Source: a virus. From it: a stretch of DNA of 42,165 nucleotides. The position numbers and the translations under genes are program-made. Positions 16,441 through 23,107 of the stretch are shown here, piece by piece (within the stretch, counting starts at the first letter, position 1; every line of letters starts with the position of its first letter). Location: IMG/VR virus record IMGVR_UViG_3300028809_000030, positions 1-42,165 of that record; one strand, 5' to 3'. The notes under the pieces are model-generated. The model searched no databases, was not told the origin of the DNA, and was given only the letters and a program-made list of their open reading frames with translations.

Positions 16441-16460
16441 GCCCCGCCTTTCGGCGGGGC
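16441..16460 (-). terminator. Stem-loop after the 17515 gene
   Basis: GCCCCGCC / GGCGGGGC with a 4 nt loop, 8 bases past the stop; no T tract. Confidence 0.55.
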
Positions 16461-16468
16461 GGCTGGGG

Positions 16469-17515
16469 TTAGCGGTTCTTTTTGGACTTGCGATGGCGAG
16501 CCAGCTGCTCGGACGTGTCGGGCACCACCACGTTGGGCGCGGACAGGTCGGGGTCGTCCTTAAGGTCCACTACGACGGGGGCGTCCGGAATAGAGGTAAT
16601 CGGCACCACGTTGTTCGCGTCCACCGGGGGTGCCTTGCCTTTCGGTGCCCGAGCGGTCATCCACTCAACATCGGCGTGAAGTTCAGTCTCGCCGCCAGCA
16701 AGCGCCGAAAGGGTGGGGGTAAGCTTGAGAACGCCGCCCGCCTTGTAGATCGCGGTGGCGAGCAAGTTGCGACCCGTCATGCGCAGTCGACCCTGCCACC
16801 CGTTGCCTTCGCGCCGATACTTGGCGAGGCTGACGCCGTTGGCGTTGCACAGCGCTTCGAAGTTGTCGAGATCGGTGTGCGTCTTGCCGAGGATCAGGTT
16901 GTTCAGCGTGTCGGCCAGCCAGTCGCCGCAGTGGTTCGGGTGGCCCGCCTCGGCGTAACGCATGCGGTACACCGGCTTGACGACCGATCCGCTCGGTTCG
17001 GCGTCGGCCTCTTCCTGCGCGGCATCGGCGGCGGCGTCGAACGCCTCGTCCCACTCCTCAGCCATGCCCGACTCTTCTTCCTCGTCGCTTGGTTCGCCGT
17101 CCTCGAGGCGGAACGGATTGTCGCCCGCCGTCCACCCTTCCTTGTAGGCTTGCGCCCCGTCGATCGGCACCGTCGTGGTGAACCACGGCTTGTCGCCGTG
17201 CGCCTCAAGAATGGCGAGCATGTCGATCGGCAGCCCGCCCTCGCGGTCGAGGGTCAGCGTCAGGTCGTGGTTGTAGACCTTGATCTGCCACGGATCGGTG
17301 ACCGAGTTCTTGACCCGGAACTCCGCGCCGAGCTTTTCATAGATCGCCTTGATGGCGTCCATCTGATCCATGGCCTTCTTGCCGAACCCGCCTACGCCGA
17401 AGGCATGGACGTTCTTTTCGACCCAGTGCGCGTCGAACGTGTCGGTTTCCTTGTCCTCGCTGATCGAGACGCCCATCTTTTCGGCGCGGCGGAGAACTGC
17501 GTGGTGAATAGTCAT
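16469..17515 (-). CDS. Paralogue B of a shared unnamed phage domain, 348 aa
   Basis: Residues 1-130 form a separate domain (VKNSVTDPWQIKVYNHDLTL, IDMLAILEAHGDKPWF). An acidic linker follows (about 137-172). Residues 177-266 carry the domain shared with the genes at 12620 and 22513: SVVKPVYRMRY (177-187), GDWLADTL (197-204), NANGV (224-228), and GWQGRLRMTGRNLLAT (239-254). The C-terminus is Pro/Val-rich and ends in a Lys/Arg cluster. Its promoter is at 17576-17604, and the leader holds a GC stem (about 17544-17564). A hairpin 9 bases past the stop probably ends the transcript. Function unknown. Confidence 0.8.
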   Translation of the reverse strand: MTIHHAVLRRAEKMGVSISEDKETDTFDAHWVEKNVHAFGVGGFGKKAMDQMDAIKAIYEKLGAEFRVKNSVTDPWQIKVYNHDLTLTLDREGGLPIDMLAILEAHGDKPWFTTTVPIDGAQAYKEGWTAGDNPFRLEDGEPSDEEEESGMAEEWDEAFDAAADAAQEEADAEPSGSVVKPVYRMRYAEAGHPNHCGDWLADTLNNLILGKTHTDLDNFEALCNANGVSLAKYRREGNGWQGRLRMTGRNLLATAIYKAGGVLKLTPTLSALAGGETELHADVEWMTARAPKGKAPPVDANNVVPITSIPDAPVVVDLKDDPDLSAPNVVVPDTSEQLARHRKSKKNR

Positions 17516-17575
17516 TGTAGTGTCCTTGGTCCTGTGGGTTGCCGGGGCGACGACGCGCCGCCCCGATCTGTACTC

Positions 17576-17604
17576 AGTGTAACACGCCGTTACGGCTACG
17601 TCAA
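17576..17604 (-). promoter_or_regulatory. Promoter for 17515 gene
   Basis: TTGACG, 17 nt, TGT, TACACT. The -35 overlaps the stop of the 18017 gene. The leader contains CGGGGCG/CGCCCCG (about 17544-17564). Confidence 0.8.
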
Positions 17605-18017
17605 GTGTTCTTCGTTATGACGTTGCCTATCGTACGCCACTGACGCTCGATGTTCTCTGGATGGTTCTGTATCAGAGCAGCGTCGGAAGCAAGGTGCTCA
17701 ATAGTAAGCAATGCTCCTTGGAAATGAGCCTCACCGATCTTCGGGTTAGCGTCGATCATGCGGGCGATGGCAATGCGGCCCATCGACTCCAAGTGCTTAG
17801 CGACGGCGAAAAGCCACAGCCCGCAGTCATGTTCGAGCGTCTGTTCCGCTATGCGCAACGCCGCTTCGTAGGCGTCTTGGCAGGTGCCGCAACCACACAC
17901 AATGATCGTTTCGTCGGGGTGGGGACCGACGTCGCCAAACTCTTTGCGATGGGCGGCGCGCATGTCCTTGAAGATAAGCTCCAGCTGCGCTTCGGGCAGG
18001 TTGGGCGGTATTGGCAT
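17601..18017 (-). CDS. Hypothetical protein with Cys cluster, 138 aa
   Basis: AAAGGAGG about 9 nt before the ATG and the promoter at 18046-18074 give a well-defined expression unit. Contains VCGCGTC (41-47), a compact Cys cluster, followed by long helices. Could bind zinc, but no named domain is seen. Its stop codon overlaps the -35 of the next promoter. Confidence 0.75.
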   Translation of the reverse strand: MPIPPNLPEAQLELIFKDMRAAHRKEFGDVGPHPDETIIVCGCGTCQDAYEAALRIAEQTLEHDCGLWLFAVAKHLESMGRIAIARMIDANPKIGEAHFQGALLTIEHLASDAALIQNHPENIERQWRTIGNVITKNT

Positions 18018-18045
18018 TTAGGGTGTCCTCCTTTAAGACCTGACC

Positions 18046-18074
18046 AGTGTACCACGACGCGTTGCGTCCGTCAA
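18046..18074 (-). promoter_or_regulatory. Promoter for 18017 gene
   Basis: TTGACG, 17 nt, TGG, TACACT, just downstream of the terminator-like stem 18094-18123. Confidence 0.8.
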
Positions 18075-18093
18075 GTACCCTTACCATACAGTT

Positions 18094-18123
18094 GTGCCCC
18101 AGCGAAAGGAGACGCTGGGGCAC
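18094..18123 (-). terminator. Stem-loop after the exported-protein gene
   Basis: GTGCCCCAGCG / CGCTGGGGCAC, 11 bp perfect, directly before the next promoter. Confidence 0.6.
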
Positions 18124-18149
18124 TTCCAAGCCGTGGGGTGAGGGCCGGC

Positions 18150-18533
18150 TTAGATGGGGACGGCCGGAATGCACACAGGCGGCGGGCCGTAGTCGGTCGG
18201 AATTTCGCCGCTGGGGCACGGGTTCTCGATCTGCTTGACGTTGCCGTCGCCGGTCGGCGTCTTGTGGTACGCCTTGATGACGTCGCAGAACCCACCGGGG
18301 CGCTGATAGCCGGAGCCGGCGAACTCGGCGCGGCAGAACTTCGAGATCGAGTTGTCGACGGCGACGAGCGTCACCGCATTGGAATTGGCGTCGAAGGGGT
18401 GGCCGACGAACGCGGCGTCCTGCTGGAGGGTGTTGACGGTGTCAATGTTGTCGAACGTCGCCGCCGACGCAATGGGCACGGCGAGTGCGAGGAAAGCGGC
18501 AGCCGCCGCAATGGCAAACGAAAGGCGCTTCAC
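18150..18533 (-). CDS. Exported protein with Sec signal peptide, 127 aa
   Basis: Starts with GTG preceded by AAGGAG at 6 nt. Residues 1-24 are a classical signal peptide: MKRLSF, an Ala/Leu core, and cleavage at ASA|ATF. The mature part (about 103 aa) has four Cys (about 67, 83, 105, 121), consistent with periplasmic disulphides, and a Pro-rich end. It has its own weak promoter (18579-18607) and a perfect 11 bp stem after the stop (18094-18123). A phage-coded periplasmic protein could act in superinfection exclusion or envelope modification; that is inference, and no family is recognised. Confidence 0.8.
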   Translation of the reverse strand: MKRLSFAIAAAAAFLALAVPIASAATFDNIDTVNTLQQDAAFVGHPFDANSNAVTLVAVDNSISKFCRAEFAGSGYQRPGGFCDVIKAYHKTPTGDGNVKQIENPCPSGEIPTDYGPPPVCIPAVPI

Positions 18534-18578
18534 GTGAGTCTCCTTGGGGTTGGGGCCGTCCTAGGCCCGGCGAGATAG

Positions 18579-18607
18579 ACCCTAGCACGGGTCAGGGTAG
18601 TCGTCTA
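18579..18607 (-). promoter_or_regulatory. Weak promoter for the exported protein
   Basis: TAGACG, 17 nt, TGC, TAGGGT. GACCC/GGGTC flanks the -10. Weaker -35 than its relatives. Confidence 0.5.
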
Positions 18608-18757
18608 GTGGGTGGTCACATTCCCGAGAGTGTATTGCAGCTTTAGCCAGAACAGCGCGGCGTCGTACGTGCTAACTACTTCGTGTTGCGGCTTGTCAAA
18701 CGCATCGTACCAAGCGACGCGCCATAGTCCGCCGAACTTGCTGATGCGGGGGATCAT
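18605..18757 (-). CDS. Small hypothetical protein, 50 aa
   Basis: ATG follows the TAA of the upstream gene directly (TAAATG). The product is aromatic and basic at the start (ISKFGGLWRVAWYDAF) and continues as a soluble helix. The absence of a gap and normal codon use support it. Last gene of the operon from 20344; its stop overlaps the next promoter's -35. Confidence 0.6.
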   Translation of the reverse strand: MIPRISKFGGLWRVAWYDAFDKPQHEVVSTYDAALFWLKLQYTLGNVTTH

Positions 18758-19183
18758 TTAGTACTTCGGCCCCTCGATGGCGTTCTCGCTCAGCTTTTGC
18801 GCCAGCACCGAAAGCGGGTTGACAAACTCGTCATCGATGCCGACCTTGCGGCCGAACTCCGTCGCCTTGGCGAGCAGCTGCAGGAACACGTTGCGTTCCA
18901 GTGACGATTTGTTGGGCAGCGCCGCCACGAAGTCGCGCGCCGCGATGAACGCCGAATAGTAGTCCCCGTCGGTAAGCTTGAATGACTTGCTCACGCAGTA
19001 TAGGTTGTACATGTTGGGTTCGTTGCGCACTTCGTCGTACGGGCGTTTCCATCCCGACACGTGGTAGTAGGGTGCGGCGTTGCTGGGAATGTTGAAGCCA
19101 GCGTCAGAGGTGTACAGCCCTTTTGCTGCTATCATCTGACGAAGCGTCGCGACATGGGTGGCGATTGCGAGTACTTCGCTCAT
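18758..19183 (-). CDS. Hypothetical protein, 141 aa
   Basis: ATGA overlap with the preceding gene. Mixed alpha/beta, with a Tyr-rich middle (YYHVSGWKRPYDEV, MYNLYCVSKSF) and a helical C-terminal half. No recognised family. Part of the early minus-strand operon from the 20373-20401 promoter. Confidence 0.75.
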   Translation of the reverse strand: MSEVLAIATHVATLRQMIAAKGLYTSDAGFNIPSNAAPYYHVSGWKRPYDEVRNEPNMYNLYCVSKSFKLTDGDYYSAFIAARDFVAALPNKSSLERNVFLQLLAKATEFGRKVGIDDEFVNPLSVLAQKLSENAIEGPKY

Positions 19184-19515
19184 AGTTCAAGGTCCTTTTT
19201 GAATTCGTTGAAGATGCGTTCCAGTTCTTCGTTGATGTCGAACTCCGTCGCATCCTTGGGGCCGGTAGACGGCAGCCACGTTTGCTGAATGCGGGGGAAC
19301 TCGATCATGTAGTTGCCACCGTGCTTTTCGACGGCGACGAAGCGCGAGTCCGAAAGGCGGGGGTGAAGGTTTGCGAGGCGCTTTCGCAGCGCCTCCGCGA
19401 CGATTGAGGCGTACGCGCGCGACTTCCACAAGCCGGTCATCGGGTCGTACGCGCCGGCATGACGATGCGCGATGTCAGCAAAGGTGGGGAGCGTAGACGA
19501 GGGGACGTTAGTCAT
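19180..19515 (-). CDS. Hypothetical protein, 111 aa
   Basis: Coupled to both neighbours by ATGA overlaps. The central segment (RLSDSRFVAVEKHGGNYMIEF) looks beta-stranded, and the C-terminus is an acidic helix. No domain recognised. Confidence 0.75.
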   Translation of the reverse strand: MTNVPSSTLPTFADIAHRHAGAYDPMTGLWKSRAYASIVAEALRKRLANLHPRLSDSRFVAVEKHGGNYMIEFPRIQQTWLPSTGPKDATEFDINEELERIFNEFKKDLEL

Positions 19516-19823
19516 TTCGCCGCCTCCAACCGGAGCGCCCGAGCCCCGTCGACCATCGACTTCGCGAGGTGGTAGGGCTTGCCTTGGCGACGCAACGCGC
19601 GCGCCTCGCGTAAGAATATGATGGCGCTTTCGTGGTACGACCGCCGAAAGTCGACTTGGTCCATCGGCCTGTAGAAATAGCCGGTTGAGTGGCCGTACTC
19701 ATCCATGTATTCTACCCACTGGACGGTATCGTTGCCTACGCCCAGTGGGCGGGTGTCGTGGTGGCTGCGAACGTGCACCTGCTGTTGGCGCAGGTGCCTG
19801 CGGTAGGGGTGATGAGAAGGCAT
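19512..19823 (-). CDS. Hypothetical protein, 103 aa
   Basis: The N-terminus is His/Arg-rich (several HH pairs in the first 25 residues), then VQWVEYMDEYGHSTGYFY and a C-terminal basic helix. Three bases follow the upstream stop. The start could lie further in, but the frame is tightly packed. Function unknown. Confidence 0.7.
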   Translation of the reverse strand: MPSHHPYRRHLRQQQVHVRSHHDTRPLGVGNDTVQWVEYMDEYGHSTGYFYRPMDQVDFRRSYHESAIIFLREARALRRQGKPYHLAKSMVDGARALRLEAAK

Positions 19824-19826
19824 GGC

Positions 19827-20045
19827 TCAGTCCTCCACGATATCTACAGCGTCGACGCCGCCGTGGTGGTATACGAGGAACTGATCGTTGCCCATGGCCT
19901 TGATCATGTGGCCGGGGTCGCCCTCGACCAGAGCGAGAATGAGGTCCATTACCGCCACCTTGGCGGTGTCCTTGGTGGCGTGTGAGGCGAGGCGGCCTTC
20001 GGGCGTCCTGCCCTGCTTGCCGTTCAGCAGAACTTTGTAAGTCAT
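19827..20045 (-). CDS. Hypothetical protein, 72 aa
   Basis: Start set at the ATG of the ATGA overlap (20045), not the ATG nine bases upstream. Beta strand, helix, strand pattern with acidic end (DAVDIVED). No family recognised. Confidence 0.7.
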   Translation of the reverse strand: MTYKVLLNGKQGRTPEGRLASHATKDTAKVAVMDLILALVEGDPGHMIKAMGNDQFLVYHHGGVDAVDIVED

Positions 20046-20344
20046 AGTCCACACTCCTTGTCGATGAATTCACGCAGGGCGGGCATCGCCGCCGACCCCT
20101 CCTGTTGCACCTTGCGTGCGCGACGGGCAATTCGGAACGCGTGGATTTCCATTTCCATCTGGTCGCCGTCGAACGAGTTGGATAGCTTCATCGCCGCGTC
20201 AGACAGGTGGCCCGCCGCAGCTTTGATTGACTCCTCTTTGCACATCCGCAACAGTGAGTCGTACGCAGCAAACACGGCGAGTCGCAGTTCCCACTGGTCG
20301 CGCCGGTAGTCGTGTTGTGAAAATCGCATTTCGTGTACCCGCAT
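20042..20344 (-). CDS. Hypothetical protein, 100 aa; first gene of early operon
   Basis: AAAGGAG sits about 8 nt before the ATG, and the best minus-strand promoter of the window (20373-20401) is directly upstream. Helical and charged, with a basic patch RIARRARK (about 71-78). No recognised domain. It leads a chain of six genes down to 18605. Confidence 0.75.
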   Translation of the reverse strand: MRVHEMRFSQHDYRRDQWELRLAVFAAYDSLLRMCKEESIKAAAGHLSDAAMKLSNSFDGDQMEMEIHAFRIARRARKVQQEGSAAMPALREFIDKECGL

Positions 20345-20372
20345 CGAGTGTCTCCTTTACCATCGATGACTC

Positions 20373-20401
20373 ATTGTACCACGACGCATTGCGGGTGTCA
20401 A
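20373..20401 (-). promoter_or_regulatory. Promoter for 20344 operon
   Basis: TTGACA, 17 nt, TGG, TACAAT: near-consensus. Confidence 0.85.
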
Positions 20402-20475
20402 TGGCCTTTCAGCAAGCAATAAAGCCACACGGCTGCTACGAAGCAACATAGTGCAACAACAGTGCCGACGGTCAT
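20398..20475 (-). CDS. Tiny single-span membrane peptide, 25 aa
   Basis: ATGA overlap with the preceding small frame. The peptide is one hydrophobic helix (VVALCCFVAAVWLYCLL) with a short basic end. Size and composition resemble small phage membrane effectors; function unknown. The next promoter begins within its last codons. Confidence 0.5.
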   Translation of the reverse strand: MTVGTVVALCCFVAAVWLYCLLKGH

Positions 20476-20621
20476 TTCGGCCTCACGATTGCGTAGGGGC
20501 GGAACCGCAGGGTCGCGAGGCGTATGTTCCTCGGCGTGGCTGGCCCGATGGGGTGCGCCACGCCGCTGCGGGGCACCAAAAACAGGCGACCGCCCGTGGC
20601 GCACAAAAATCTGTCGCTCAT
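20472..20621 (-). CDS. Small basic protein, 49 aa
   Basis: Shares ATGA with the stop of the 21313 gene and ATGA with the start of the next peptide. That double coupling is the main support, as the product (Arg/Pro-rich, RNIRLATLRFRPYAIV) matches nothing I know. Confidence 0.5.
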   Translation of the reverse strand: MSDRFLCATGGRLFLVPRSGVAHPIGPATPRNIRLATLRFRPYAIVRPK

Positions 20622-21313
20622 TCGATAACCTCCGCCATGGTATCGGCAAGAAAGTTCTCAAGGGCCTTCTTACTCGTCATCCAGCTGCCATTCGTGCCGT
20701 ACCAAAGCCCGTGTTCGGTATCGTCGGACTTGTGCAGCGGCTTCCAATCGGGAGACGTCGAAAGGATACGCGCATACCAACCCTCGGGGCGGGGAGTCTG
20801 TTCGATGAAATCGGGGCCGGGGTCGAGCACGTATGCGATTTCGACGTGCATCGTTCCGTCGATGTTGGAGAAAGTGGTGTAAGTGCGAGCGGCGTGGTCG
20901 GCGCGGCGATCAGCACCAAGGACTTTGGTGCGGCCCTCGGCGACTTCCTTGTCCAGCACTTTCTGGTTCATAGCAAGGCGCGGGTCGTGAATGAAAGCAA
21001 GCACGCGCTGTGCAACTTCGGGCGTGTAGTACTGTTGGATAAAACGGGGTTCACCAAGATCGCGAAGCTCGCGCTTCACATCCTTGTAGTGCTTACCGTT
21101 TGGTGCAAGCATGAACTCCAGCGTCGACACGTTGACGCCGAAAGCTAGCGCCACCATCTTTTTGAGCATGCCGCCCTTTACGGCGGCGACCGCCTGACAA
21201 CGCTCGACAAAAGAAAGCTTCGCGACCCACTTCGAGTTGCGGGACAACGCCTGCGGGTACTTGTCGAGCAGGGCGGCTACTTCTGGCGATACGCCGGGTT
21301 TGTGCGTAGTCAT
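20618..21313 (-). CDS. HTH-bearing protein beside origin-like region; replication initiator candidate
   Basis: 231 aa. The N-terminal region about 34-70 (SFVERCQAVAAVKGG, then MVALAFGVNVSTLEFML) has the spacing of a helix-turn-helix. The remainder is mixed alpha/beta with no known catalytic motif. The promoter at 21341-21369 lies at the edge of the non-coding repeat region 21.43-21.78 kb. Phage initiators are often encoded beside the origin they bind, so initiation is a reasonable guess; a transcription regulator is the alternative. It is followed by two tiny coupled frames. Confidence 0.7.
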   Translation of the reverse strand: MTTHKPGVSPEVAALLDKYPQALSRNSKWVAKLSFVERCQAVAAVKGGMLKKMVALAFGVNVSTLEFMLAPNGKHYKDVKRELRDLGEPRFIQQYYTPEVAQRVLAFIHDPRLAMNQKVLDKEVAEGRTKVLGADRRADHAARTYTTFSNIDGTMHVEIAYVLDPGPDFIEQTPRPEGWYARILSTSPDWKPLHKSDDTEHGLWYGTNGSWMTSKKALENFLADTMAEVIE

Positions 21314-21340
21314 TTCGTACTCCGTGGTTAGTGCCGGCCT

Positions 21341-21369
21341 ACTGTAGCAGGGGGCAGCGTACGGCGCAA
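21341..21369 (-). promoter_or_regulatory. Promoter for 21313 gene
   Basis: TTGCGC, 17 nt, TGC, TACAGT; at the edge of the origin-like region. Confidence 0.65.
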
Positions 21370-21434
21370 GTTGTGGAGATGTTCGACGACGCGCAGGTGT
21401 TCTCTATAGGGCAGTACGCCCCAGTTAAATACCA

Positions 21435-21781
21435 ATACAGAGTTCTCAGCCCCTAAGGGGAGGGGGGATGGGATATATAAAGGGCTAGTGAGGGTGGCGG
21501 GACTTTCGCTGCTAGGGGGGCCGCTACCCCCCCCCCACCGTGGGCGGCTGAGAACTCTGTATGGACATTTTATTACTACCTACGCCCCATTTGTTCATTA
21601 CTGTGCCGTACGTCGGTCGTCGCACGCCGCTTCTTCGCTGAGTAGAGTCGCTTCCGCGTCGAACCGCGCACACCGCTCTTTCGGTGCCGCATCAGCGAAG
21701 CGTTTCATGCGAGTAGAACGCGTTCCGCGCAGCAGAGTAGAGTCGCTTCCACGAAGCCGATATCAGTGAAACGCTTCATCG
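21435..21781. other. Origin-like non-coding repeat region
   Basis: Within the 488-base gene-free stretch 21314-21801. A perfect 17 bp inverted repeat (21435-21451 with 21546-21562) encloses purine- and C-rich tracts, AT-rich GATATATAAA, and a G6/C10 stem. To its right are direct repeats: GAGTAGAGTCGCTTCC at 21640 and 21735 (16 of 16), a related copy at 21711, and GAAGCGTTTC (21697) with its reverse GAAACGCTTC (21768). Such structure fits a replication origin; not proven. Confidence 0.5.
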
Positions 21782-21801
21782 CCGCGCCGCGACGGCGGGG
21801 C

Positions 21802-21987
21802 TCAGCGCCCCGCCCCCACGAACCAGAACGAAAGCCGAAGCGGCGACCGGGAACAGCCGCGAGGCCACGAGAACCAGCGCGACCCGAGCCCCGCCCAGCG
21901 AAGCGCGGGCGAAGCGACGAGGAACCAGAGCGGCGCGGGCAACACCGACCACGACGCAGTCAGAACCCAAAGACGAAGAGCTTCCAT
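21802..21987 (-). CDS. Small Trp-rich membrane-associated protein, 61 aa
   Basis: Start ATG with AAGGAG 8 nt upstream; promoter at 22012-22040 with TTTACT as -10. Residues about 5-32 are hydrophobic (LWVLTASWSVLPAPLWFLVA), and the rest is Arg/Trp/Ser-rich. A second frame in the same segment also lacks stops, but only this one has the ribosome site. Function unknown. Confidence 0.55.
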   Translation of the reverse strand: MEALRLWVLTASWSVLPAPLWFLVASPALRWAGLGSRWFSWPRGCSRSPLRLSFWFVGAGR

Positions 21988-22002
21988 GGTGTGTCTCCTT
22001 TT

Positions 22003-22033
22003 GACCCGCCCAGTAAACCACACCGGGCGGGTC
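22003..22033. promoter_or_regulatory. Inverted repeat over a -10: operator candidate
   Basis: GACCCGCCC / GGGCGGGTC, 9 bp arms and 13 bp spacer containing the -10 of the 22012-22040 promoter. Position suits repressor binding. Confidence 0.6.
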
Positions 22034-22040
22034 GTGTCAA
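22012..22040 (-). promoter_or_regulatory. Promoter for 21987 gene
   Basis: TTGACA, 17 nt, TGG, TTTACT, with a 9 bp inverted repeat around the -10 (separate entry). Confidence 0.75.
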
Positions 22041-22045
22041 GGGGG

Positions 22046-22339
22046 TCAGGCCCGGAGGCCGAGGGCGACTAAGACGGTGCGGTTGAGCTCTTCCGTTGCG
22101 ACGCCGTCTGGGTCGGTGCCGTTGTTCCGGTAGACCTGACGAAGGCTGGCGCACCAGATGGCGACGTCTTCCCACGCCGTGACGTCGTCGAGCTCGCCTT
22201 CTGCGACGATCTGGCGTGCGATCTGCTCGAGCAGGAGGACGTTCTCGGTCCCTGTCTCGACGCTGACGGCATCCGCGTCGCCGTTGGTGCGGATGGTGTT
22301 CGCGATCGCGGCCATCGCGATCAGTAGTGAGGTCTTCAT
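22046..22339 (-). CDS. Hypothetical early protein, 97 aa
   Basis: First gene leftward from the divergent promoter pair; AAAGGAG before the ATG and promoter at 22367-22395. Residues 1-16 are hydrophobic (TSLLIAMAAIANTI), possibly a weak signal or a buried helix. The remainder is acidic and helical. As an immediate-early gene it may target the host; nothing in the sequence shows how. Confidence 0.7.
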   Translation of the reverse strand: MKTSLLIAMAAIANTIRTNGDADAVSVETGTENVLLLEQIARQIVAEGELDDVTAWEDVAIWCASLRQVYRNNGTDPDGVATEELNRTVLVALGLRA

Positions 22340-22366
22340 GGACGTTCTCCTTTGTGCCTATACGCG

Positions 22367-22395
22367 ATCCTACCATGCTCGCCGCGTTGTGTCAA
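22367..22395 (-). promoter_or_regulatory. Leftward early promoter
   Basis: TTGACA, 17 nt, TGG, TAGGAT. Shares GATCCTACCATGC with the promoter at 11775. Confidence 0.85.
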
Positions 22396-22406
22396 GCCAT
22401 AGAGCC

Positions 22407-22443
22407 ATGCGTCGGACGCAGGGTCGCCATGCTCCGGACGCAT
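22407..22443. promoter_or_regulatory. Inverted repeat between divergent early promoters
   Basis: ATGCGTC / GACGCAT arms, 23 bp apart, lying just before both -35 elements; could be an operator for a divergent switch. Confidence 0.5.
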
Positions 22444-22471
22444 TGACACGAGGCGCTCGGCATGGTATAGT
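22443..22471 (+). promoter_or_regulatory. Rightward early promoter
   Basis: TTGACA, 17 nt, TGG, TATAGT; the strongest-looking promoter in the window, divergent from 22367-22395. Confidence 0.88.
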
Positions 22472-22512
22472 TGGGGTACGGTCGATGGTGACCGGCACAA
22501 CGGAGCAACGAG

Positions 22513-23013
22513 ATGACGAAGATCGAACGCAAAACCAAAGCCCGCCCCGTCCTCGTAACGGACATGGTGCAGGACGAACTGGAACACGACGAGGAGGGCG
22601 ACACCGGACTGGAGCCCGAGCAAGAGGAACACGAAGGCCTCGCCCACTCGGTGGTGAAGGGTGAGTACAAGGCCCGGTATCGGGAACGCGCCGACAACAT
22701 GGCACGTCGCCCGAAGGGCGTCCCACTCAAGGCGCTGCGCCGGATGGCGGGCGACTGGCTGGCCATCGAACTGGCGAAGCGGACGCTGGACGACAAGGCG
22801 AAGCTCGTCGTCCCGTCGTTGGAGGCGATCCTCGACGCGAACGGCGTCAAGCACGGGCACTGGAACCGGACCACCAAGGGCTGGGCAGGTCGGCTTCGCA
22901 TGACGGGCGGGCTGGCGCTGCGGACGGTCGTGGCGAGGGAGGGCGTGCTCACCCTGCCCGATGGCACGACGCTCGACGCGCCCCGCGCGTGGGTAGCAAA
23001 GTACGAACGCTGA
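22513..23013 (+). CDS. Paralogue C of a shared unnamed phage domain, 166 aa; first rightward early gene
   Basis: Acidic segment at 20-42, then the domain shared with the genes at 12620 and 17515: SVVKGEYKARY (46-56), GDWLAIEL (80-87), DANGV (108-112), GWAGRLRMTGG (123-133), and a Val/Leu strand (GVLTLPDG, 144-151). GGAG lies about 9 nt before the ATG. Promoter 22443-22471 has the best -10 in the window (TATAGT). A GC hairpin follows (23020-23035). Function unknown. Confidence 0.8.
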   Translation: MTKIERKTKARPVLVTDMVQDELEHDEEGDTGLEPEQEEHEGLAHSVVKGEYKARYRERADNMARRPKGVPLKALRRMAGDWLAIELAKRTLDDKAKLVVPSLEAILDANGVKHGHWNRTTKGWAGRLRMTGGLALRTVVAREGVLTLPDGTTLDAPRAWVAKYER

Positions 23014-23019
23014 GGGCGA

Positions 23020-23035
23020 GGGGCGTACGCGCCCC
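23020..23035 (+). terminator. Stem-loop after the 22513 gene
   Basis: GGGGCG-TACG-CGCCCC, a tight tetraloop stem 6 bases past the stop; no T tract. Confidence 0.5.
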
Positions 23036-23091
23036 AACGCCGCCACACCACAACGAAGCGCCTCAGTCCAACCCGGGCTGGGGCGTAGCCG

Positions 23092-23107
23092 TGTTTCACG
23101 TGGAACG
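23092..23107. other. parS-like site (ParB/CTP-binding consensus)
   Basis: TGTTTCACGTGGAACG matches the ParB target TGTTNCACGTGNAACA at all but the last base, counting N as free. It lies in the 510-base gene-free stretch 23014-23523, which otherwise holds a hairpin (23020-23035), two promoters and GAAGCGTTTC at 23115. No parA/parB gene is seen. Confidence 0.55.

Noticed and set aside
16421-17620. 399-codon plus-strand frame
   Set aside because: Antisense of paralogue B, whose domain is supported by two other copies; crosses a terminator and a promoter.
21527-21536. C10 homopolymer as a functional tract
   Set aside because: May be an assembly or sequencing length error; only noted as part of the wider repeat region.
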